NCBI GenBank assembly: GCA_937877125.1
Contig: CALEFQ010000099.1
Span: 1 to 12,209 of the forward strand
Direction of reading: 5' to 3'
Length of the DNA: 12,209 nt
From: an uncultured bacterium
Lineage (GTDB): Bacteria; Patescibacteriota; CALEFQ01
In this document: positions 7,284-12,209 of the stretch, one piece after another
Numbering within the stretch: the stretch's first letter is position 1
Layout: each line of letters starts with the position of its first letter
Made by a program: the position numbers and the translations under genes
Notes under the pieces: generated by a model
The model's input: the letters and a program-made list of their open reading frames with translations, nothing else
Told to the model about the DNA's origin: nothing
Databases searched by the model: none

Positions 7284-8411
7284 ATGAAAATACTGGCGAT
7301 CTCTCATTCGGCCGTAATCGAACGCTACCAGCAAAAGTTCGAGTTTTTGGCTAACCGGTTTGGGCACGAGATCGTCTTGGTGATTCCGCAAACCTGGGAA
7401 GAAGGCGGCCGCCAGATCGTCCGCGGGAAAAATCGCCGCGTCGGGAGCTTGCAGGTGCAAACTTTGCCCTGTTTCTTGCGCCCGCGACTCCGGCGCCATT
7501 TCTATCTAGGCCTGGCTAGATTGGCCCGGCGATTCCAACCTGACCTGATTTACGCCGAAGAAGAACCGCAAGCGGAAGTAACTAGGCAAGCCGCCGAAAT
7601 TGCTCGGAAACTCAAGACTATTTTTGTTTTTTTTACCTGGGAAAATATCCCCCAAACCTATATAGGCCGCAAAAGGAAGATCGAAGTTCTGGCATATCAG
7701 CAGGCCGCCGGAGCAATTGTCGGAAACCAGGACGGAACGTTAATTCTCAAAAAAAACGGTTATGCTAAGCCGGTGGCTGTTATCCCGCAATACGGGGTTG
7801 ATCCTGGTTTTTTCCGTCCGGAAAACGTCGCTGACTTAAGAGAAACTCTTAAGCTAACCGGCAATTTTGTCATCGGTTATGTCGGACGCCTCTTGCCGGA
7901 AAAAAACATTTCCGCCCTACTACGAGCGGCGACTAATCTCCCTGACAATGTTTCAGTTGTTCTGATTGGCAACGGCCCGGAACGGGCAACCCTGGAAAAC
8001 CTGAGCCAAAAACTACGACTAAACCAAAGAGTCAAGTTTATCTCCGCAATTAAGTATGAGGAAATGCCTCGATATTTCAACCTACTTGAGGTACTGGTAT
8101 TACCGTCGATCTCTACGGCCAAATGGAAAGAACAATTTGGCCGGGTCTTAATCGAGGCAATGGCTTGCGGGGTGCCGGTTATTGGCTCGGATACCGGCGA
8201 AATTCCCAATGTAGTCGGAGCAACGGGCTTGATTTTTTCTGCCGGCCGGATAGATCAACTTACCGATCAACTGACCCGAATATTTCATGAACCCAGCTTA
8301 AGGCAGAAACTCAGCCGCTTAGGCCGAGAACGCGTCCTTTCCCTTTATTCTAACCAAAAAATCGCGGAACAAATGGATAGTTTTTTCAATAAGCTAAAGG
8401 AACGGCCATGA
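7284..8411 (+). CDS. GT4 family glycosyltransferase
   Basis: 375 residues, cytoplasmic GT-B fold. MKILAISHSAVIERYQQKFEFLANRFGHEIVLVIP is a GT4 acceptor-domain start. YAEEEPQ followed by FVFFTWENI is a pattern seen in a GT4 subgroup that includes HpsO-like enzymes of polysaccharide clusters (from memory). GNQDGTLILKKNGY and IPQYGVD lead to the donor domain, with YVGRLLPEKN (G201, E206, K207) as the phosphate-binding region. E283-QFGRVLI-E291 is the intact E-x7-E motif, followed by AMACGVPVIGSDTGEIP. It starts three bases after the preceding gene's TAA, with no clear Shine-Dalgarno sequence, and its TGA overlaps the next ATG (ATGA). It is presumed to add one sugar to the lipid-linked glycan; donor and linkage are unknown. 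Confidence 0.94.
   Translation: MKILAISHSAVIERYQQKFEFLANRFGHEIVLVIPQTWEEGGRQIVRGKNRRVGSLQVQTLPCFLRPRLRRHFYLGLARLARRFQPDLIYAEEEPQAEVTRQAAEIARKLKTIFVFFTWENIPQTYIGRKRKIEVLAYQQAAGAIVGNQDGTLILKKNGYAKPVAVIPQYGVDPGFFRPENVADLRETLKLTGNFVIGYVGRLLPEKNISALLRAATNLPDNVSVVLIGNGPERATLENLSQKLRLNQRVKFISAIKYEEMPRYFNLLEVLVLPSISTAKWKEQFGRVLIEAMACGVPVIGSDTGEIPNVVGATGLIFSAGRIDQLTDQLTRIFHEPSLRQKLSRLGRERVLSLYSNQKIAEQMDSFFNKLKERP
8396..8401 (+). promoter_or_regulatory. Shine-Dalgarno sequence for the second plus-strand GT4
   Basis: AAAGGA lies six bases before ATG 8408, inside the end of the upstream gene. It is the clearest ribosome binding site in the window and supports ATG 8408 as the start. Confidence 0.6.
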
Positions 8412-9565
8412 AACCAATCATCGGCCTCGATTGCCAGAAAATTTTGTCACCAACCGGTAGCGGCGCCGGCGTCGAGCATTATGTCTATCATCTGGCCAAC
8501 CAGCTCGCTCAAAACCATGACCGCTTTTGTGACTTATGTTTCTGCCTCCATCCCCGGCTGCAAGATTCTCAAGTCGCCAAGCAATTACAGGCCAAGACAG
8601 GCGTACGGACTGTTTTCTGGCCGCAGTCCGCTCTGGAACGCCGCGGCTGGTGGCCTTATACAAAATATCGCCGTCAGGCAAATTTTTTGCGCCGGCAAAA
8701 GCTTGACTTGTTACACGGTCCGGCCAATGTCACGCCGCTCTTTTATCAAGGGAAAACCGTGGTAACTGTTCATGATTTAATTATTTACGAACACCCCGAA
8801 TGGTTTCCCGGCGGAGTGGCCGACTGGTTTTGGCGCCATAGCCTGGTACCCCAAGCCCTCGCTCGCGCTGATAAAATAATCGCGGTTTCTAAGTTTACTA
8901 AGCAACAGATTATCCGCCACTTCAGAATCGATCCCGAAAAGATCGTCGTAATTTACGAAGGAATGACCACGGCCCGGGTCGCGCCAACCGCCAGCGCGCC
9001 AGAGAAACTGCCGCAACGCGCCCGGCAACAGAAATTCTTACTCTACGTCGGCACGGTTGAGCCGCGCAAGAATTTACCAAGATTAATTGAAGCATTTGGG
9101 CAAATTAGCAATTTTTTTCCAGATTTAAACCTGGTGATCGCCGGAAAAATGGGCTGGAAATACGAACCGGCACTAAGAGCGGCTGATCAGTTAACAGAAA
9201 AATCGAGAGTGATCTTTACTGATTACATTACCCAATCCCAGAAAGAATGGTTATATCAACACGCCCTCGGCTTTGTCTACCCCTCCCTGGCTGAAGGATT
9301 CGGTTTGCCGGTTCTGGACGCGATGGCGAACAAAATACCGGTAGTGACCAGCAATGTGTCTTCCCTCCCGGAGGTCGCCGGTTCGGCCGCTATTTTTGTT
9401 GATCCTTACTCCGTCGCTAGCATCGGCATGGGAATGACCAAACTGGTGCGCGACGCCGATTTAAGACAAAAATTAATCACCGCGGGGCTAGATCAGGCGC
9501 GAAAATTTTCCTGGGAACAAAACATCAAGCAAACATTAGCCGTATACCAAACGGTCCTAAATTAG
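8408..9565 (+). CDS. GT4 family glycosyltransferase, mannosyltransferase-like
   Basis: 385 residues, cytoplasmic GT-B fold. The N-terminus GLDCQKILSPTGSGAGVEHYVYHL has the glycine turn for acceptor and donor contacts. VTVHDLIIYEHPEWFP and ADKIIAVSKFTKQQI are hallmarks of the WbaZ/MtfB-like GT4 group often annotated as mannosyl- or rhamnosyltransferases. YVGTVEPRKN (G215-N222) opens the donor domain. The E-x7-E position reads E296-GFGLPVL-D304, with Asp in place of the second Glu, followed by AMANKIPVVTSNVSSLPEVAG and VDP. The ATGA overlap with the previous gene and the AAAGGA site support coupled translation. It is the last gene of the plus-strand block; a terminator hairpin starts eight bases after its TAG. 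Sugar specificity cannot be fixed from sequence, and it is not closely similar to the preceding GT4. Confidence 0.94.
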   Translation: MKPIIGLDCQKILSPTGSGAGVEHYVYHLANQLAQNHDRFCDLCFCLHPRLQDSQVAKQLQAKTGVRTVFWPQSALERRGWWPYTKYRRQANFLRRQKLDLLHGPANVTPLFYQGKTVVTVHDLIIYEHPEWFPGGVADWFWRHSLVPQALARADKIIAVSKFTKQQIIRHFRIDPEKIVVIYEGMTTARVAPTASAPEKLPQRARQQKFLLYVGTVEPRKNLPRLIEAFGQISNFFPDLNLVIAGKMGWKYEPALRAADQLTEKSRVIFTDYITQSQKEWLYQHALGFVYPSLAEGFGLPVLDAMANKIPVVTSNVSSLPEVAGSAAIFVDPYSVASIGMGMTKLVRDADLRQKLITAGLDQARKFSWEQNIKQTLAVYQTVLN

Positions 9566-9572
9566 TTCCTAA

Positions 9573-9603
9573 AACAAAAATTCCCTGCCTGGGAATTTTT
9601 GTT
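9573..9603. terminator. Bidirectional intrinsic terminator between convergent operons
   Basis: AACAAAAATTCCC (9573-9585) pairs perfectly over 13 bases with GGGAATTTTTGTT (9591-9603) around a five-base loop TGCCT. The T-rich half of the stem serves as the U-tract in either direction (TTTTTGTT on plus; TTTTTGTTTT on minus). It begins eight bases after the plus-strand GT4 stop, and its right arm contains two bases of the flippase stop codon (TAA, 9604-9602), so one element ends both transcripts in the 36-bp gap. The GC part of the stem is only three pairs, so strength is uncertain. Confidence 0.85.
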
Positions 9604-11071
9604 ATTCGCTATCGCCGGGCACCGAAGGCGGCGTGGATTTACGCCGCAAAATCACTTTCAGATATTCGCGGTCTTGGGGATTATAGAGACGCAAGGCAAA
9701 AATCAAGCCAATAAACAGTCCCAAGCTCGCGACGGTCCCAAGGTAAATGTTGACTTTAGCCGAAAAATAAGCCAGGACTCCGGTCGCGATCACGGCCAGG
9801 AAAACCTTGAAGCCTTTGAATAAGTTTTCTCTGGTAAATATCCGGTAGAGCCGGCGGTCGATATAAATAAAGGTTATCAAGCACAAGATCGCTTCAGTAA
9901 TTATTGTCGCGACCGCCGCGCCGGACGCGCCATAAACGGGAATTAGCCAAAGGTTTAGTCCGACATTGGCCGCCGCGCAAATCCCCGAGGCCCAAGTCGA
10001 AACTACCTGCTTGTTTGAGGCGTTAAGCAGCGTGCCACTTAAATAATTAAGGAAGACGAAAATCAGCACCACCGCTAACTGCTGAAACAGAAAGACGGAA
10101 GGTTCATATTGGGCGCCGAAAAATAATTTAATCAGCGGTCCGCCGAGCAGCATCAAAAAAGTTACCAAGGCGATCGCGGCCAGGAGATAATACTTGGCAA
10201 AACGGGCCACCAACGCCTGAATTTTCCCCGGATTTTCCTTGAAAAACCGCGACAAGACAGGATAAACCGCGGCCGAAAAAACGGTCGGCACGAACATAAA
10301 GGCGAAAACTAATTCGTAAGCGGTGTTATAATACCCGACCTCGGTCGCCGAACGCATCTTTTCCAGCATGACGGTATCAATTTTGAAATAAACAGAAATG
10401 AAAATATTGGTAACAGCGAACAAGGCGCTCTGTTTTAGAGCTTCTTTAATAAAAACCTTGTCGAAGGCCAGTTTGATTTTGGCAAAGTGCTTCTGACAAA
10501 CCACAATGGTGTAAATCACCGTCACGATTCCGGAGATCAGCAAAACCAGCATTATTGATAGGGTTCGCAACCCTAGGACCACCGCCGCCACCACTCCGAC
10601 TAAAATTAAAAACTTGTTTAGAATTCGCGAGGTCGTCTCGTATTTCATCCGTTCAAAAGCCTGGAAGACGCCGCGAAATATTTCGGAAAAGCTGTTGATG
10701 CCTATTTCGACCGCCGCCACCATCGTCAGAATAAATAAATCCAGGGGCGTGCCATAAATCCACAGGGCCAGCGCTACGGCGCCGAACAAAACGAAAGTCA
10801 GCCAAATCTTCAGGGTTAGAAAATTAGCCAAGTACTTCTCAGCCAATTGATTGTTTCTAGCCACTTCTCGCACCAGAAGCGGCCGCATACCGAAATCGGC
10901 CAGAACCATAAAGAGAGTGACGAAAGAGATCGCAAAAGCGTACCGACCGAAATCCTCCGGGCCGAGATACCGGGCGATAATTATCGCAATCACAAAACCT
11001 AAGCCCTTGGCGCCAATTTCCGCCAAGGTCAGCCACAGGGTGTTTTTGGCGACGCGTTTAACGGTGGACAT
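9602..11071 (-). CDS. Wzx-like oligosaccharide flippase (MOP superfamily, polysaccharide biosynthesis protein)
   Basis: 489 residues with about 14 hydrophobic helices and no large soluble domain, the normal size and topology for a Wzx/RfbX flippase (Polysacc_synt family, MOP superfamily). The N-terminal run NTLWLTLAEIGAKGLGF followed by ARYLGPEDFGRYAFA and DFGMRPLLVREVAR is characteristic. YFKIDTVMLEKM and EVGYYNTAYEL in the middle match the second half-repeat. It would move polyprenyl-pyrophosphate-linked glycan units from the cytoplasmic to the outer face. The charged C-terminal tail ends in a short Pro/Ser-rich piece. ATG 11071 lies 14 bases inside the upstream GT4, so the two are translationally coupled; AAGGTG about 13 bases upstream is a weak ribosome site. 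The stop codon lies partly in the terminator stem. A symbol is withheld because orthology to a named wzx cannot be shown. Confidence 0.94.
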   Translation of the reverse strand: MSTVKRVAKNTLWLTLAEIGAKGLGFVIAIIIARYLGPEDFGRYAFAISFVTLFMVLADFGMRPLLVREVARNNQLAEKYLANFLTLKIWLTFVLFGAVALALWIYGTPLDLFILTMVAAVEIGINSFSEIFRGVFQAFERMKYETTSRILNKFLILVGVVAAVVLGLRTLSIMLVLLISGIVTVIYTIVVCQKHFAKIKLAFDKVFIKEALKQSALFAVTNIFISVYFKIDTVMLEKMRSATEVGYYNTAYELVFAFMFVPTVFSAAVYPVLSRFFKENPGKIQALVARFAKYYLLAAIALVTFLMLLGGPLIKLFFGAQYEPSVFLFQQLAVVLIFVFLNYLSGTLLNASNKQVVSTWASGICAAANVGLNLWLIPVYGASGAAVATIITEAILCLITFIYIDRRLYRIFTRENLFKGFKVFLAVIATGVLAYFSAKVNIYLGTVASLGLFIGLIFALRLYNPQDREYLKVILRRKSTPPSVPGDSE

Positions 11072-12163
11072 AAGCTTGTCCAGACACCTTTTTATAAATA
11101 TTAATCAATTGATCCGCGACGCGATCCCAATTGTAAAGACTGATCACCTTTTGATATCCGGCCAGTCCGTAATTTTTGGCTAAATGCGGATTTTCCATAA
11201 ATAGCGTAATAGCTTCGGCTAATTCAGCCACCTTCCCGAAGGGAACCAGCCGTCCGTTTTGGCCGTCGTCAACAATCTCGGGCGTCGCCCCTATTTTAGC
11301 ACCGATGACGGGTTTCCGTAATAACCAGGCTTCAAGAAAAGCAAAACCGAAAGAGTCCGCCCGTGACGGCATACACAGAACATCGGCCGCCGCGAAAGCA
11401 TCCGCCTTTTCCGCGACAGGAACATAAGGCAAATCTACCAGGAAACGGCGGTCCTCTGATATGATTTCCCGAGACCATTCGGGTAGCGAATTTCCGATAG
11501 CTACTAGGGATATCGGATGTTTGGAAGGTCGACGGGATAGTTGTCGAACCGCTTGCAGCGCAGTTACAGTGCCCTTGTCTCGACTTTTAGTCCCAGCAAA
11601 TAAAACCACGAACCGATCAGATAAGTTATGCTTCGCGCGAAATTTGGCGCCATCAGCGGCCGCCATTTCCGCCGGATCAATTCCTAGGGGAATTACCGCC
11701 ACCCGGGCGGGATCAATACCGTGCCGGATCATGATATCTTTTTCGCAATTGGTCATAACCATTACCTTATCTGCAGAATCCATAATCCGGCGCAATCCAG
11801 GATTGGTCTCGCCGAACAAGGCGCTATGATAAAAAGGTGTTAACACCAGCGGTGGCCGAGATGGAAGGAAAGTTAGCTGGCGCAAGTAAGAACACGGGTA
11901 CGCTACCGCCTGAACCACATCCGGACGCGAATGGTTAATGGACCTTGAGAGGTTTGCCAAATAGGGCCCGAAATAATAAAGAGGGTCAAGCCGCTGGTCT
12001 GACGCCATGATTTTTCTCAGACGTTTAACCGCCTGCCACCAGGCCGCGCGATACCACTGGACAGGCTGGCGATAAATTGACACCTGATTGATTTTTTGAA
12101 ATCTAGGGCAGATTTTATCCCGGTGATCGGGTAGGTACCAGCCTCGCCCGGTTTTGGTGTCGG
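11058..12163 (-). CDS. GT4 family glycosyltransferase, 5' end missing at the contig end
   Basis: Minus-strand GT4 enzyme whose N-terminus is lost where the genomic sequence stops at 12163. The first fully genomic codon is GAC at 12161-12159 (reading DTKTGRGWYL), leaving about 367 residues. The ATG at 12197 that opens the frame lies in adapter sequence and is not real; by comparison with family architecture I estimate roughly 50-70 native residues are missing. Visible parts are RPDVVQAVAYP and SADKVMVMTNCEKDIM in the acceptor domain, VIPLGIDP, FAGTKSRDKG opening the donor domain, then PSRADSFGFAFLEAW. In the E-x7-E motif the first position is Asp (11357-11355) and the second Glu (11333-11331); D-SFG is common in this subgroup. 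IGATPEIVDDGQNGRLVPFG is the normal closing motif. It overlaps the flippase by 14 bases and likely forms an operon with it. The native start and promoter are outside the window. Confidence 0.92.
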
Positions 12164-12209
12164 AGATCGGAAGAGCACACGTCTGAACTCCAGTCACGAG
12201 TGGATATCT
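12164..12209 (+). other. Illumina TruSeq adapter and index read-through (non-genomic)
   Basis: The bases from 12164 begin AGATCGGAAGAGCACACGTC and continue through the full 34-base TruSeq read-1 3' adapter to 12197. Next come an eight-base barcode GAGTGGAT (12198-12205), which I recall as TruSeq index 23, and ATCT (12206-12209), the start of the constant region after the index. It is library-construction sequence left at the end of an assembled contig. On the minus strand it translates to MTGVQTCALPI, a well-known contaminant peptide in protein databases. Confidence 0.99.

Noticed and set aside
9599..9823. Plus-strand 74-residue frame just after the terminator hairpin.
   Set aside because: It is antisense to the flippase C-terminus, starts inside the terminator stem, and has no family features.
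1..12163. Recoded TGA (as in Gracilibacteria/Absconditabacteria).
   Set aside because: TGA ends two genes (1003-1001 and 8409-8411) at sensible overlaps with the next gene, and no gene body requires TGA read-through.
12164..12197. The apparent native start ATG 12197 and N-terminal residues MTGVQTCALPIS of the rightmost GT4.
   Set aside because: They are the reverse-strand translation of the TruSeq adapter; the twelfth codon already mixes one adapter base with two genomic bases.
1..12209. CRISPR arrays, tRNA or rRNA genes, insertion sequences, phage or defence genes.
   Set aside because: I saw no direct-repeat array, cloverleaf, transposase motif or terminal inverted repeats; almost every base is accounted for by glycan-biosynthesis genes.

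Overview
This window is a polysaccharide (surface glycan) biosynthesis locus from an uncultured or environmental bacterium. Nine protein genes fill almost every base. Six are cytoplasmic-type glycosyltransferases (four GT4, one GT2, one GT9), two are large multi-pass membrane proteins that look like GT-C type transferases, and one is a Wzx-type flippase. Genes end in TGA as well as TAA and TAG, so TGA is a true stop (code 11). Shine-Dalgarno sequences are weak or absent in front of most genes, intergenic space is minimal, and some starts look leaderless. This style fits a small-genome lineage such as Candidate Phyla Radiation/Patescibacteria, but the sequence does not prove the taxon.

Layout. 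Block A (minus strand, 1975 down to 1 and beyond) holds a GT2 with two C-terminal membrane helices, then a GT4 that runs off the left edge; the two overlap by one base (TGATG). Block B (plus strand, 2011-9565) holds a GT-C-like membrane protein, a GT9 heptosyltransferase-like enzyme with its own good promoter candidate, a second GT-C-like membrane protein, and two GT4 enzymes, tightly packed from 4161 on. Block C (minus strand, 12163 down to 9602) holds a GT4 cut off at the right edge and a 14-helix flippase. Blocks A and B diverge from a 35-bp gap that carries an inverted repeat and two overlapping promoter-like elements. Blocks B and C converge on one perfect 13-bp hairpin that can terminate both.

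How the genes may work together. The GT4 and GT9 enzymes would build a glycan from nucleotide sugars on the cytoplasmic face. The flippase would move the lipid-linked product across the membrane. The GT2, which resembles polyprenyl-phosphate sugar synthases, could supply lipid-linked sugars used outside the membrane by the GT-C-like proteins. The divergent pairing of the GT2 with one GT-C candidate supports that reading. No obvious Wzy polymerase, initiating phosphosugar transferase, nucleotide-sugar pathway or chain-length regulator is present, so the locus continues outside the window.

Data quality. The last 46 bases (12164-12209) are Illumina TruSeq adapter plus index sequence, not genomic DNA. 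The rightmost gene's apparent start codon lies in the adapter and its predicted first 12 residues are an artefact. The window's right end is therefore almost certainly a contig end.
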